DNA from: Chromobacterium subtsugae
GTDB lineage: Bacteria; Pseudomonadota; Gammaproteobacteria; Burkholderiales; Chromobacteriaceae
Direction: 5' to 3'
Length of the DNA: 64,000 nt
Assembly (NCBI RefSeq): GCF_001676875.1
Contig: NZ_JYKA01000007.1
Coordinates: 1-64,000, forward strand
Both the position numbers and the translations under genes were made by a program. How positions within the stretch are numbered: the first letter of the stretch is position 1; every line of letters begins with the position of its first letter. The notes beneath the pieces were generated by a model. That model did not search any database. It saw nothing but the letters and a program-made list of their open reading frames with translations, and was not told the DNA's origin. Below are positions 11,019 through 20,561 of the stretch, piece after piece.

Positions 11019-11042
11019 AAAAACCGCCCGAGATGGGCGGCT
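11019..11042 (-). terminator. Terminator of the aldehyde dehydrogenase gene
   Basis: On the minus strand GCCGCCC, loop ATCTC, GGGCGGT followed by TTTTTT. It lies about 40 bases beyond the dehydrogenase stop. Confidence 0.85.
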
Positions 11043-11080
11043 TTGCAAAACCGCGGCGCCGGCCCAAGGACCGCGCCGGC

Positions 11081-12586
11081 TCAGAAAAAGCCCAGCTTGT
11101 CCTCGCCGTAGCTGACCAGCAGATTCTTGGTTTGCTGGTAGTGGTCCAGCATCATCTTGTGCGTTTCGCGGCCGATGCCGGACTGCTTGTAGCCGCCGAA
11201 GGCCGCATGCGCCGGGTAAGCGTGGTAACAGTTGGTCCAGACGCGGCCAGCCTCGATGTGGCGGCCCATGAAGAAGGCGGTATTGATGTTGCGCGACCAA
11301 ACGCCGGCGCCCAGTCCGTACAGGGTGTCGTTGGCGATGGCCAGCGCCTCGTCGCGGTCCTTGAAGGTGGTCACCGACACCACCGGGCCGAAGATTTCCT
11401 CCTGGAAGATGCGCATCTTGTTGTTGCCGGCGAACACCGTCGGCTGGATGTAGAAGCCGCCGGCCAGCTCGCCGGCCAGTTGCGCGCGCGCGCCGCCGGC
11501 CAGCACCTTGGCGCCTTCGTCGCGGCCGATGGCGAGGTAGCTCTGGATCTTGTCCATCTGCTCCTGCGACGCCTGGGCGCCTATCATGGTGGCCGGGTCC
11601 AGCGGGTTGCCCTGCTGGATGGCGGCGACGCGTTTCAGCGCCTTTTCCATGAAGCGGTCGTAGATGGATTCATGGATCAGCGCGCGGCTGGGGCAGGTGC
11701 ACACCTCGCCCTGGTTCAGCGCGAACATCACGAAGCCTTCGATGGCCTTGTCGAAGAAGGCGTCGTCCTGCGCCGCCACGTCGTCGAAGAAAATGTTGGG
11801 CGACTTGCCGCCCAGCTCCAGCGTCACCGGAATCAGGTTCTGGCTGGCGTACTGCATGATCAGCCGGCCGGTGCCGGTTTCGCCGGTGAAGGCGATCTTG
11901 GCGATGCGCTTGGAGCTGGCCAGCGGCTTGCCGGCTTCCACGCCGAAGCCGTTGACCACATTGAGCACGCCCGGCGGCAGCAGGTCGCCCACCAGTTCCA
12001 TCAGCACCAGGATGGACAGCGGCGTCTGCTCGGCCGGCTTCAGCACCACGCAGTTGCCGGCCGCCAGCGCCGGCGCCAGCTTCCACGCCGCCATCAGGAT
12101 GGGGAAGTTCCACGGGATGATCTGGCCCACCACGCCCAGAGGCTCGTGGAAGTGGTAGGACACGGTGTTGGCGTCGATTTCGCCCAGGCTGCCTTCCTGC
12201 GCGCGCACGCAGGCGGCGAAGTAGCGGAAATGATCGATGGCCAGAGGAATGTCGGCGGCGCGGGTTTCGCGGATCGGCTTGCCGTTGTCCCAGGTTTCCA
12301 CCTCGGCCAGCAGGTTCAGATTGGCCTCCATCCGGTCGGCGATCTTGTTCAGGACGATGGCGCGCTCGGTCACCGGCGTATGGCCCCACTTGAAACGGGC
12401 GGCGTGGGCGGCATCCAACGCCAGCTCAACGTCTTGCTCGTCCGAGCGCGGAATCTCGCACAAGGTCTTGCCGGTGATCGGGGTGACGTTTTCGAAATAG
12501 CGGCCGTTCACCGGCGGCACCCATTGGCCGCCGATGAAATTGGCGTAACGCGTCTTCAATTGAAATCCAGGTTGCAGGCTTGCCAT
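11081..12586 (-). CDS. NAD(P)-dependent aldehyde dehydrogenase (AldB/ExaC type)
   Basis: A 501-residue cytoplasmic enzyme that oxidises aldehydes (probably acetaldehyde or similar) to acids. Landmarks: PWNFPI near 159-163 and FTGETGTG near 233 (cofactor binding), general base Glu257 in LELGG, nucleophile Cys296 in [11 protein letters not shown], and EEIFGPV near 395. The GEVCTCPSR variant and length match AldB/ExaC. SD AGGAG precedes the start. It is monocistronic, read from a sigma-54 promoter at 12644-12658 and divergent from an AcoR-type activator, so it is probably induced by an alcohol, acetoin or aldehyde signal. Confidence 0.93.
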   Translation of the reverse strand: MASLQPGFQLKTRYANFIGGQWVPPVNGRYFENVTPITGKTLCEIPRSDEQDVELALDAAHAARFKWGHTPVTERAIVLNKIADRMEANLNLLAEVETWDNGKPIRETRAADIPLAIDHFRYFAACVRAQEGSLGEIDANTVSYHFHEPLGVVGQIIPWNFPILMAAWKLAPALAAGNCVVLKPAEQTPLSILVLMELVGDLLPPGVLNVVNGFGVEAGKPLASSKRIAKIAFTGETGTGRLIMQYASQNLIPVTLELGGKSPNIFFDDVAAQDDAFFDKAIEGFVMFALNQGEVCTCPSRALIHESIYDRFMEKALKRVAAIQQGNPLDPATMIGAQASQEQMDKIQSYLAIGRDEGAKVLAGGARAQLAGELAGGFYIQPTVFAGNNKMRIFQEEIFGPVVSVTTFKDRDEALAIANDTLYGLGAGVWSRNINTAFFMGRHIEAGRVWTNCYHAYPAHAAFGGYKQSGIGRETHKMMLDHYQQTKNLLVSYGEDKLGFF

Positions 12587-12643
12587 CTTCAGTCTCCTCG
12601 TCTGGTGGATGGTGGCTATCCGTTCAGCGGATTGCGCAACAGC

Positions 12644-12658
12644 GCAAGCGCCGTGCCA
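12644..12658 (-). promoter_or_regulatory. Sigma-54 promoter of the aldehyde dehydrogenase
   Basis: The minus strand reads TGGCACGGCGCTTGC: a perfect match to the -24/-12 consensus TGGCAC-N5-TTGC. Expected transcription start is about 45 bases before the dehydrogenase ATG. The adjacent divergent gene encodes a sigma-54 activator, supporting the call. Confidence 0.9.
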
Positions 12659-12820
12659 GATTTATGATTTCTGCATTGCACCATCGCACCGGCCCTTGCA
12701 AGGCGAAGCCGCCGGACTCTCCATTGCGCAACGCAGCAAACCTCTCGCGGAATCAAGGAATTGCCAAGCGCGCGGATGCGGCGATAATCGGCCGTATCGC
12801 CAATCAAACTGTCTCGCGCC

Positions 12821-12834
12821 GCGACACCTGTCGC
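12821..12834. promoter_or_regulatory. Candidate upstream activator site for the AcoR-type regulator
   Basis: GCGACA-CC-TGTCGC is a perfect inverted repeat about 165 bases upstream of the -24 element of the aldehyde dehydrogenase promoter, a usual distance for an enhancer. An overlapping half (TGTC at 12809-12812) could extend it. It also lies 30 bases before the regulator's own start, so it may serve autoregulation. Confidence 0.6.
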
Positions 12835-12863
12835 AGCGTGGCGAGGCAGGCCAGGAGCCGCGC

Positions 12864-14726
12864 ATGAACGCTGTCCGCAGTTTGCCGCTGGACGAGATCC
12901 GCCGCCGTTTCTTCACCGGCCAGCCCTTGCCCGGCCAGGCGCTGCCGCCACCCATCCTGCACTCCTGGCAACGCTGCCGCAGCCTGGGTCTGCCGGCCGG
13001 CGGCGGCGGCGGCGACAAGCTGAGCCCGATGGAGCTGAACGAAAGGCAGCAGGCGAACCAGGACTGGCTGGCGCCGGCCGCGCCGGCGCTGGCCGGCTTG
13101 TACGAACAAGTGGCCAGCCAGCAGCTGGCGCTGGTGGTGGCCGACAGCCACGGCCTGATCCTGGACCAGAGCGGGCATATCGATTTTCTGAACAAGGCCG
13201 AGCGGCTGGCGCTGACGCCGGGCATGGACTGGAGCGAGGCCGCGCGCGGCACCAACGCCATCGGCACCGCGCTGGCCGCGATGGACAGCGTGCTGGTGCG
13301 CGGCGGCGAGCATTACCTGGAGCGCAACCGGGTGCTGGCCTGCGCCGCCGCGCCCTTGCTCGGCCCGCAGGGACAGTTGCTGGGCGCGCTGGACATCAGC
13401 GGCGCCAGCCGCAAGCTGGGGCCGCCGCAAATCCTGGCGCTGCACGCCGCGCGCGGCCAGATCGAGGCGCGCTTGCTGGAGGACGCCGCCCGCCACGGCT
13501 GGCTGCTATGCCTGCACGCCGATCCGCGCCTGCTGGACGCGCCCTCCGCCTGCAAGCTGGTTTTCGACGGCGATGGCCGCCTGCTGGCCGCCAACCGCCC
13601 GGGTTTGGCGCTGTGCGGTCTGGAAGCCGGCGGCTGGCAGGCGCGCCATTTCGCCGCGCTGTTCGGCCAAAGCCTGGAGCACTGGCTGCAACGCCATGGC
13701 CAGGCCATCGGCGCGCTGCGAATCGGCGCGCAACGATTCTCCGCCCGGCTGAAGCCGCCGGCTCCCGCCCAATCGGCCGCGTCTGCCAGCCGTTCGCCTC
13801 GGTCCGCGCCGCTGGCGAAAGCAGCGCCCGCCGCCGCCATCGCGCCGCTGGACGGCGCGCCGCCCGAATTGTTCGCCGCCGCGCGCAAGCTGCTGGAGGC
13901 CGACATTCCGGTGCTGATCCTGGGAGAAACCGGCACCGGCAAGGACCGGTTGGCGCGCGCGCTGCATGGCGCCGGCAGCCGCCGCGGCCAACCCTTCGTC
14001 GCGGTCAACTGCGCCGCCATTCCCGAAGGCCTGATCGAGGCCGAGCTGTTCGGCTATCTGCCCGGCGCCTATACCGGCGCCAACCGCCAGGGCAGCAAGG
14101 GCAGGTTGCGCGAGGCCGACGGCGGCGTGCTGTTCCTGGACGAAATCGGCGACATGCCGCTGGCCCTGCAGGCGCGGCTGCTGCGGGTGCTGCAGGAGCG
14201 CGAAGTGACGCCGCTGGGCGGCGGGCCGGCGCAACAGCTGGACATCCGGCTGATCTGCGCCACCCACCGCGACCTGCGCGCCAAGGTGGACGAGGGCGCT
14301 TTCCGCGCCGACCTGTATTACCGGCTCTGCCACTATCCGCTCAGCCTGCCGCCGCTGCGCGAGCGCGGCGACGTGGCCGCCATCGCGCAGCGCATGCTGG
14401 ACGAAATGGGCGCGGCGCGGCGCGGCATCGCGCTGGCGCCGGAGTTGGCGCGGGCTTTCCGCGGCTACCGCTGGCCCGGCAATCTGCGCGAATTGGCCAA
14501 TTTGCTGGCCACCTTGCTGGCGCTGGCCGACGACGGCGCGCAACTGGAAATCCGCCATCTGCCGGCCTTGCTGCGCGCCGATATGGCAAGCCAGGGCCAT
14601 GCGGTGCCGGACAGCGCCATCGCCGATTTGCTGCGCCGCTGCGGCGGCAACGCCAGCGCGGCGGCGCGCGCGCTGGGCATCAGCCGCGCCACGCTGTACC
14701 GCCGCTTGGGCAAAACCGCCAAATAA
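12864..14726 (+). CDS. Sigma-54-dependent transcriptional activator, AcoR family
   Basis: A 620-residue enhancer-binding protein. Order: N-terminal GAF-like sensor (about 80-205; RGTNAIGTAL is typical of AcoR relatives), a PAS-like or linker segment, the AAA+ domain with Walker A GETGTGKD (354-361), the sigma-54 contact loop GAYTGA (401-406; Phe is usual, Tyr is a known variant), Walker B LFLDEIGDMP, and a C-terminal Fis-type helix-turn-helix (GGNASAAARALGISRATLYRRL). SD CAGGAG fixes the start; upstream frame is non-coding. Likely activates the divergent aldehyde dehydrogenase. Confidence 0.92.
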   Translation: MNAVRSLPLDEIRRRFFTGQPLPGQALPPPILHSWQRCRSLGLPAGGGGGDKLSPMELNERQQANQDWLAPAAPALAGLYEQVASQQLALVVADSHGLILDQSGHIDFLNKAERLALTPGMDWSEAARGTNAIGTALAAMDSVLVRGGEHYLERNRVLACAAAPLLGPQGQLLGALDISGASRKLGPPQILALHAARGQIEARLLEDAARHGWLLCLHADPRLLDAPSACKLVFDGDGRLLAANRPGLALCGLEAGGWQARHFAALFGQSLEHWLQRHGQAIGALRIGAQRFSARLKPPAPAQSAASASRSPRSAPLAKAAPAAAIAPLDGAPPELFAAARKLLEADIPVLILGETGTGKDRLARALHGAGSRRGQPFVAVNCAAIPEGLIEAELFGYLPGAYTGANRQGSKGRLREADGGVLFLDEIGDMPLALQARLLRVLQEREVTPLGGGPAQQLDIRLICATHRDLRAKVDEGAFRADLYYRLCHYPLSLPPLRERGDVAAIAQRMLDEMGAARRGIALAPELARAFRGYRWPGNLRELANLLATLLALADDGAQLEIRHLPALLRADMASQGHAVPDSAIADLLRRCGGNASAAARALGISRATLYRRLGKTAK

Positions 14727-14737
14727 GCGCGGCTACG

Positions 14738-15649
14738 CTATGCCGCGGCGGACTCTGCCATCAACTCGGCAAACTGCTGCCGTATCCAGCGCTGGCCCGG
14801 ATGGCTGTGGTTGCGCGGATGCCAGACCATCGCCACGCCGAAGCCGCTGAGCGGAAACGGACACGCCTCCGTCTGCAGCGGCACCCGGCTGACCGCCACC
14901 AGCCGCGCCGGCAGCAAGGCGAGATAATCGGTTTGGAAAACGATTTCCGGCACCAGCAGAAAAGACGCCGCCGACAAAGCCACCCGTCGCGCCAGCGCTT
15001 GCTCGGCCAGCGCCGCATCCACCGCGGTGCTGAAATCGCCGCTGCCCAGCGACACCACCACATGCTGATGCTGCAGATAGCTCTCCAAGCTGAGGCCCTG
15101 CCGCCAAGCGGGATGCCCCGGCCGGCCGATCAGGACATAGCGGTCTTCAAACAAGGGCTTGGCATGCAAGCCTGGCGGCGCGCCATCCGGGCTGATCAAA
15201 GCCAGATCCACCTCGCCGCTCTCGGCCTGGCGCTGCAAGCGGGACGCTTCCAGATGGCGCAGCGCCACCCTGATGCCCGGCGCGCGCAGGCGCAAGCGCT
15301 GGATCAGCGGAATCGCCGCCACCGCCTGGGCGTAATCGGTGCAGGCGAGCTGCAAAGTCATGCTGGCGGCGGCTGGATCGAACGCCTGGTGCGCCAGCAG
15401 GTTTTCGCGCAGCTGTTGCAGCGAGGCCTGCAAGGGCGCCAGCAACTGCTCCGCCTTGGCGGTGGGACGCATGCCGCGCTGCGTCGGCAGCAACAGCGGA
15501 TCGCCGAACAGTTCGCGCAAGCGGGCCAGCTGCGCGCTGACGGCTGGTTGGCTCAGATGCAGCCGCGTGGCCGCGCGGGTGACGTTGCGCTCCTCCAGCA
15601 GCGCTTCCAGCGTATGCAACAGATTCAAATCCAGGCGCTTGGTATCCAT
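14738..15649 (-). CDS. LysR-type transcriptional regulator
   Basis: A 303-residue protein: N-terminal winged helix-turn-helix (LDLNLLHTLEALLEERNVTRAATRLHLSQPAVSAQLARLRELFGDPL is the region, residues 6-52) and a periplasmic-binding-like effector domain. It is divergent from a quinone-reductase-like gene 92 bases away and probably controls it, as is common for LysR regulators. Its end converges closely (11 bases) on the AcoR-type gene. Confidence 0.9.
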   Translation of the reverse strand: MDTKRLDLNLLHTLEALLEERNVTRAATRLHLSQPAVSAQLARLRELFGDPLLLPTQRGMRPTAKAEQLLAPLQASLQQLRENLLAHQAFDPAAASMTLQLACTDYAQAVAAIPLIQRLRLRAPGIRVALRHLEASRLQRQAESGEVDLALISPDGAPPGLHAKPLFEDRYVLIGRPGHPAWRQGLSLESYLQHQHVVVSLGSGDFSTAVDAALAEQALARRVALSAASFLLVPEIVFQTDYLALLPARLVAVSRVPLQTEACPFPLSGFGVAMVWHPRNHSHPGQRWIRQQFAELMAESAAA

Positions 15650-15741
15650 GAAACAGATAGCTCATCAGAAAAGCATCGATTTCACTTATTTATCATGCCG
15701 GCACACACTGACGCCATCGAAACCCCATTGAAAGTCCACGC
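15650..15741. promoter_or_regulatory. Divergent control region, LysR regulator / flavodoxin-fold reductase
   Basis: A 92-base spacer with an A/T-rich centre (15680-15695, TTTCACTTATTTATCATG). LysR proteins usually bind T-N11-A boxes in such spacers; several weak candidates exist and none stands out. Confidence 0.35.
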
Positions 15742-16548
15742 ATGCGCCGCACGATATTGCTGGTCTACGCCCAGCCCGAGCCTCGCTCCCTGACCCGCGG
15801 CTTCGCCGCCGCCGCCGTGGAAACGCTGACGGCGCAAGGGCATCAAGCGCTGCAGTCCGATCTCTACGCCATGCGCTGGAAAGCGGTGCTGGACGCCGAC
15901 GATTTTCCGGCGCGGGCCGATCCCGGCCGCCTGTCTTTCATCGACGAATCCGGCCACGCCTACGCCAATGGCGCGCAAACGCCCGATGTCGCCGAAGAGC
16001 AGCGCAAACTGCTGGCCGCCGACGCGGTGATCTTCATATTTCCGCTATGGTGGTACGGCGTGCCGGCCATTCTGAAAGGCTGGTTCGAGAGGGTGTACGC
16101 CTATGGCTTCGGCTATGGCTACCAGAACCAGGCCAACCGGCTGCGCTACGGCGACGGCGCGCTCAAGGGCAAACGCGCGCTGCTGGCGGCGATGGTAGGC
16201 GGCGGCGAACGGGACTACGGTCCGCGCGGCATCAACGGCCCGCTGCAGGAGCTGCTGTTCCCGGTCACCCACGGCTGCCTGTTCTACCCCGGCATGGACG
16301 TGCTGCCCACCCACGCGGTCTATGGCGTCAACCATTTGAGCGCAGCAGACCTGCGCCAGCAACTAGACGCGTGGCGCACGCGCTTGGCCGGCTTGTTCGA
16401 CGAAGCGCCCATCCCGTTCCGCCGCCAGAACGGCGGCGACTATCCGGACGGACACCAGCTGGCCGACCACATCGCGCCGGACAAGGAGGGCATCTGCGCG
16501 CACGTGGCCGCGCCGGGGCCGGCGATGACCGGAGCCGCGGCGCAATAA
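15742..16548 (+). CDS. NAD(P)H:quinone oxidoreductase-like flavoprotein (Flavodoxin_2 fold)
   Basis: A 268-residue protein with the flavodoxin-like N-terminal strand ILLVYAQPEPRSLTRGF, the substrate/FMN segment ADAVIFIFPLWWYGVPAILKGWFERV, and a GGG loop (MVGGGERDYG). This matches the NQO1/KefF/MdaB family of two-electron quinone reductases that use FAD or FMN. The C-terminal 40 residues are a less conserved tail. Likely under control of the divergent LysR protein. A bidirectional terminator follows. Confidence 0.85.
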   Translation: MRRTILLVYAQPEPRSLTRGFAAAAVETLTAQGHQALQSDLYAMRWKAVLDADDFPARADPGRLSFIDESGHAYANGAQTPDVAEEQRKLLAADAVIFIFPLWWYGVPAILKGWFERVYAYGFGYGYQNQANRLRYGDGALKGKRALLAAMVGGGERDYGPRGINGPLQELLFPVTHGCLFYPGMDVLPTHAVYGVNHLSAADLRQQLDAWRTRLAGLFDEAPIPFRRQNGGDYPDGHQLADHIAPDKEGICAHVAAPGPAMTGAAAQ

Positions 16549-16584
16549 AAAAACGGCGGGGAGACGCGTTCCTCGCCGTTTTTG
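16548..16584. terminator. Bidirectional terminator between the reductase and rsuA
   Basis: AAAAACGGCGGGGA pairs with TCCTCGCCGTTTTT around a six-base loop. It has A- and T-runs on both sides, so it can serve both convergent genes. Confidence 0.85.
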
Positions 16585-16598
16585 GCTTTCGGATTCAA

Positions 16599-17303
16599 TC
16601 AGAAGCCGAAGGCCGCCAATTCTTCGGCCGTCAGATGCCGCCATTCGCCCGCCGGCAGATCGCCCAAGACAATAGCCCCCAGGCTTTCGCGGTGCAGCGC
16701 CTCGACGCGGTTGCTGGCCGCCGCCACCATCCGCTTCACCTGGTGGTACTTGCCTTCGGTGATGGTCAGCAAGATGGTGTGCGCGTCGATCTGGGCTACG
16801 CTGTCGGCGGCGAACTCGCGCGCCTCGTCGTTCAGGTACACGCCGCTCTGCAGTTGGGCGATCAGCTCCGGCGTCGCCTCGTGCTTCAGCGTGACGCGGT
16901 AAACCTTGGGCACCAGCTTTTTCGGCGAGGAGAGCGCGTGGATGAACTGGCCGTCGTTGGACAGCAGGATCAGGCCGGTGGTGTCCACGTCCAGCCGGCC
17001 CACCGCGCTGATGTCCAGATTGGAGAACTGGTCCGGCAGCAGCCGGTAGATGCTGGGGTGGCAGTTGGGCTTGTGCGAGGTTTCGTAATTGGCCGGCTTG
17101 TGCAGCAAGAGGTATAGCGGCCCGCGCACCACCGGCCACGGCTCGTCGTCCACCGTCAAGCTGGAAATGTCGGCCAGCTCGAACTGGGCGCGGTAGTTGT
17201 CCACCACCTCGCCGTTCACTTCCACCAGGCCGTAGTCGATCAGCTGGCGGCATTCCTTGCGGCCGCCGAAGCCTTGTTGTTGCAACAGTCGATAGAGTTC
17301 CAT
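16599..17303 (-). CDS. rsuA: 16S rRNA pseudouridine synthase RsuA
   Basis: A 234-residue enzyme expected to convert U516 of 16S rRNA to pseudouridine. N-terminal S4 RNA-binding domain (about 1-60) and the catalytic domain with the family signature GRLDVDTTGLILLSNDG, whose first Asp is the nucleophile, and the later GKYHQVKRM motif. Length matches RsuA (231 residues in E. coli) rather than the longer RluB. Single gene. Confidence 0.88.
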   Translation of the reverse strand: MELYRLLQQQGFGGRKECRQLIDYGLVEVNGEVVDNYRAQFELADISSLTVDDEPWPVVRGPLYLLLHKPANYETSHKPNCHPSIYRLLPDQFSNLDISAVGRLDVDTTGLILLSNDGQFIHALSSPKKLVPKVYRVTLKHEATPELIAQLQSGVYLNDEAREFAADSVAQIDAHTILLTITEGKYHQVKRMVAAASNRVEALHRESLGAIVLGDLPAGEWRHLTAEELAAFGF

Positions 17304-17403
17304 GGCCGGATGGTAGCACGCGCGCCGCGCGCCTGCCCGGCTTGCCTGCGGCGGCGCGCGACGCCATAGTCATCGGGAGCGGATTGAACGAAAGACCCCC
17401 GGC

Positions 17404-18387
17404 ATGTCCTACCCGAAATACGCGCTGCACAGCCTGGGATGGGTGCGTTACCAGCGGCGGCGCATCCTGCGCGCGGCGCTGTTCAGCGCGCTGCTGTTCG
17501 CGCCGGCGGCGGGGCTGACGCTGGCCGGCCACGGCGGCGGCGTGTTCCTGTTCGCGCTGGCCGCCAACTACAGCGCGCTGTGCATGATGATGGCGCGCCG
17601 CTTGCAGCCGCTGTCGCTGCTGGCGATTCCCGGGCTTTACCTCGCCGGCCGGCTATGCGCCGGCCAGCCGGCGGCCATGCTGGCCCTGCTGGCGGCGGGG
17701 CTGGCGCTGCAGGCGCTGAGCGCGCGCCGCGGCCTGCACAAGGGCGTGCAGTTCTGGCTGTTCGCGCTGCTGTTGGGAAACATGACGCCGACGGCGGCGC
17801 TTCCGCCATGGCAGGAAGCAGCCTGGATGCTGGCCGGCGCCGGCTACGGCGGCGCGCTGGCGCGGCTGGGGCTGCGCGACTGGTTCCGCGTGCTGCCGGC
17901 CGCCTCGTCCGCCGACTGTCGCCGCTATGGCTGGCATCTGCTGCCCTGGGGCATTCTCGCCTGGCTGGCCGGCGGCTGGATGCGCAGCGCCCACGCGTGG
18001 TGGCTGCCGATCGCCGCCGTCGCCATCCCCGATCCGTCGCCGGACCAGATGCTGTGGCTGGCGCGCGAGCGGGCGATAGGCACGCTTGCCGGCGCGCTGC
18101 TCAGCGGCCTGCTGTACTGGTCGCTGCGCGCGCTGGACGCGGCGCCGTTGTGGCACGTGCTGGCGCTGGCGCTGCTGCAGATGGCGATGCTGATCGCGAT
18201 GCGGCACAGCTTCCGCGTCTTCGTCGCGCTGCTGACCGCGCTGGTGCTGTCGCTGCTGCCGCCGGAACAGCTGGCCAGCGGCGCGCTGGAACGGGTGGAG
18301 GACACGCTGCTCGCCGCGCTGCTGTTCGCCGCGCTGGCCTGGTTTCTGCGCCAGCGCCGGCGCGACGCTCAGGACGGCAAGGGCTGA
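17404..18387 (+). CDS. FUSC-like multi-pass membrane protein
   Basis: A 327-residue protein with eight to ten hydrophobic segments in two blocks (about 20-155 and 175-315) split by a short polar stretch. The second block with IAAVAIPDPSPDQMLWLARERAIGTLAGALLSGLL resembles the conserved half of FUSC/aromatic-acid exporter proteins (the H/R-x-x-GT-x-xG pattern). Substrate unknown. Its last 19 bases overlap the convergent diguanylate cyclase gene. Confidence 0.65.
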   Translation: MSYPKYALHSLGWVRYQRRRILRAALFSALLFAPAAGLTLAGHGGGVFLFALAANYSALCMMMARRLQPLSLLAIPGLYLAGRLCAGQPAAMLALLAAGLALQALSARRGLHKGVQFWLFALLLGNMTPTAALPPWQEAAWMLAGAGYGGALARLGLRDWFRVLPAASSADCRRYGWHLLPWGILAWLAGGWMRSAHAWWLPIAAVAIPDPSPDQMLWLARERAIGTLAGALLSGLLYWSLRALDAAPLWHVLALALLQMAMLIAMRHSFRVFVALLTALVLSLLPPEQLASGALERVEDTLLAALLFAALAWFLRQRRRDAQDGKG

Positions 18388-20273
18388 AGCGTCGCCGCGA
18401 CGCACACCCGGTCGCGCCCCATTTGCTTGGCCTGGTACAAAGCGGCGTCGGCGGCGTGGACCACGCTTTCCGCATCCTCGCCGTGCATCGGGCTGAGCGC
18501 CAGGCCGACGGACAAGGTGATGGACAAGACATGTTCCTGCGCCCGGATCGGCATCGCGCGGACCGCGTCGCACAAGCCTTGCGCCTTGGCGTGCGCCGCC
18601 TCCAGCGACGCGCCCGGCAGCAAGACGAAGAATTCCTCGCCACCGTAGCGGCAGACGATGTCGCCGCAGCGGAAATGATCGCTGAGATACGCCGCCAGCG
18701 CCGTCAGGACCATATCGCCGCAGCGATGGCCGTAGCTGTCGTTGATGCGCTTGAAATGATCGGCATCCACCATCAGCACCGCCACATCGCGGTGCAGCGC
18801 CAGCATGTGGGCCAGCACGCGGGGCAGGATTTCGTCCAGATGGCGGCGGTTGAACAGCCCGGTCAACGGATCGCGCAGCGCCTGCTCGCGCAGGCCCTGC
18901 TGCAATACCTCGATTTCACCGACATGGCGGCGCAGCGCGGCGTTGGCGTCGTGCAGGCTCTGCTCCAGCCGCTTGCGCTCGCTGATGTCGTTGACGCCAT
19001 TGATCACGTACCAGATCTTGTCACTCTTCACCGCCGAACAGGAAATCAGCGCCCAGAACTCGCGCCCGTCGGCATCCTTCAGCTTCACCTCGCGGTCCAG
19101 CACCTGGCCGGCGGCGCGCAGGTCGCGCGATACCCGCTCCCGCTCCGCCGGGTCGGCGTAGAAATCCTGCACCCGCAGCGAGCGCTCGGGCAGCAGCCGC
19201 GCGCCGAACAACTCCTCGGCGCGGGTGTTGGCGTAGATCAGCTGGCCGCCGGACAAGCGGTTCATCGCCAGCGGAAACGGCGCGGCGTCGGCCATCAGCC
19301 TGAGCCTGGCCTCGCTTTCCGCCAGCTGGCTGGTCCTCTCCCGCACTTTGGCCTCCAGCGACTGGTTGGCCAGCAGCAAGCGCCGCTCCACCTGCCGCCT
19401 CTCCTCCAACAACGCGCCGAACACCAGCAGGGTCGCCGACTGCGCCAGCGCCAGCAAGGCCGCGTTCAGCAGCGGGTAGCCGCCGCCGTCCGACGCCAGC
19501 GCGCCATGCCCCAGACGCACGCCAAGCAGCGCGGCCGACGCCACGCCCAGCGCCAGCAGGTGCGCCAGCAGCGGCCGGCCGCGGAAAGCCAGCCACAGCA
19601 GCGGCATGATGAACAGGTAAGGCAACATAGCGTAGCGGCCGCCGCCGCCATCCAGCAAGCAGCACACCAGCGCCGCCAAGGCCAGCGTGGCCAGCGCCAC
19701 CGCCGCGCTCTCGCGCCAGCGCGCCGCGCCGCAAGCCGGTCCCGGCCTGCCCAGCAGCAGCAGGATGGGGGTCAGCGTCAACACCAGCGCCATGTCGCCC
19801 AGCCAGATCTGCACGCCCGTGAGCGCCAGCTCCGGCAGGCGCCGGCCATATTCCGGCAGCAACGCGAATACCTGGCCCAGCGCCGCCAGCAGGCAAGCCA
19901 GCGCCGCGGCGGCCGGCAACCCGGCCGGCACGTCGGCCAGCTGGAGATGCGGCGGCCGGCGCCGCAGCAGGCCGGCGCCCAGCAAGGCGGCTCCCAGGCC
20001 GCTGGCAGCCTGCAACAGGACATCGGCCATCCGCCCGGCTCCATCCCACGCCAGCCACAGACCGGCCAACGCCAGCGCCGGCCAAACCCGGTTTCCCAGA
20101 CGCGACAACAGCGCCAGCGCCAACGGCAGGCCAGGCTGCAGCCAGGCCGCCGGCGGCCCGGGCGGCAGCAGCCGCGCCAGCGCCAGCGCGAAAACGGCAT
20201 AGGCCAGCGCGGCGCCGCCTTGGCGCAGCGCCGCGTCCCCCAGATTGCGCATCGAGGCATTGCTTGGCGGCAT
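18369..20273 (-). CDS. MASE1-PAS-GGDEF diguanylate cyclase
   Basis: A 634-residue inner-membrane enzyme that should make cyclic di-GMP. Order: an eight-segment MASE1-like membrane sensor (about 15-295), a coiled linker, a PAS domain (about 315-435, ending in the PAC motif VNDISERKRLEQ), and a GGDEF domain (about 465-625) with DPLTGLFNRRHL and an intact active-site loop YGGEEFF. No RxxD inhibitory site is visible just before the loop. An SD GGAG precedes the ATG at 20273. Confidence 0.9.
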   Translation of the reverse strand: MPPSNASMRNLGDAALRQGGAALAYAVFALALARLLPPGPPAAWLQPGLPLALALLSRLGNRVWPALALAGLWLAWDGAGRMADVLLQAASGLGAALLGAGLLRRRPPHLQLADVPAGLPAAAALACLLAALGQVFALLPEYGRRLPELALTGVQIWLGDMALVLTLTPILLLLGRPGPACGAARWRESAAVALATLALAALVCCLLDGGGGRYAMLPYLFIMPLLWLAFRGRPLLAHLLALGVASAALLGVRLGHGALASDGGGYPLLNAALLALAQSATLLVFGALLEERRQVERRLLLANQSLEAKVRERTSQLAESEARLRLMADAAPFPLAMNRLSGGQLIYANTRAEELFGARLLPERSLRVQDFYADPAERERVSRDLRAAGQVLDREVKLKDADGREFWALISCSAVKSDKIWYVINGVNDISERKRLEQSLHDANAALRRHVGEIEVLQQGLREQALRDPLTGLFNRRHLDEILPRVLAHMLALHRDVAVLMVDADHFKRINDSYGHRCGDMVLTALAAYLSDHFRCGDIVCRYGGEEFFVLLPGASLEAAHAKAQGLCDAVRAMPIRAQEHVLSITLSVGLALSPMHGEDAESVVHAADAALYQAKQMGRDRVCVAATLQPLPS

Positions 20274-20561
20274 CTTGGCTCCATCCAGCGCGGATCGTTG
20301 AATGTCGTCCGCTTATTATGCATTTCAGATTAGCCGCGCGCCGCGCGCAAATCCATGCGCAAGCCGCGCCATGATGTGAACGTTTTTTGCCGGGACAGGC
20401 CGGCGCTCGGGTAAAGGCGCGAGCGGAATGGAATGGGGCAGGATGGATGGGCCGCCTCCGCTGAAAACGGCGGAACCAGGCGGCCGACGCTATCCCGCTG
20501 ATTCCCTTAGGCAATGTTTATATTATAGTTATCATGCCAAACCGCCCGAGCAGGAGGTCCA
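20274..20561. other. Gene-free spacer between the cyclase and the TetR regulator
   Basis: About 290 bases with no supported gene. It should hold promoters for both divergent genes. An A/T-rich patch (TTTATATTATAGTTATCATG, 20517-20536) 25 bases before the TetR start is the best promoter candidate on the plus strand. Confidence 0.4.

Noticed and set aside
13508-15793. A 761-codon plus-strand frame
   Set aside because: Out-of-frame shadow of the AcoR-type regulator continuing antisense to the LysR gene.
17439-20333. A 964-codon open frame on the plus strand
   Set aside because: Shadow of the FUSC-like gene and antisense of the diguanylate cyclase; no recognisable domain.
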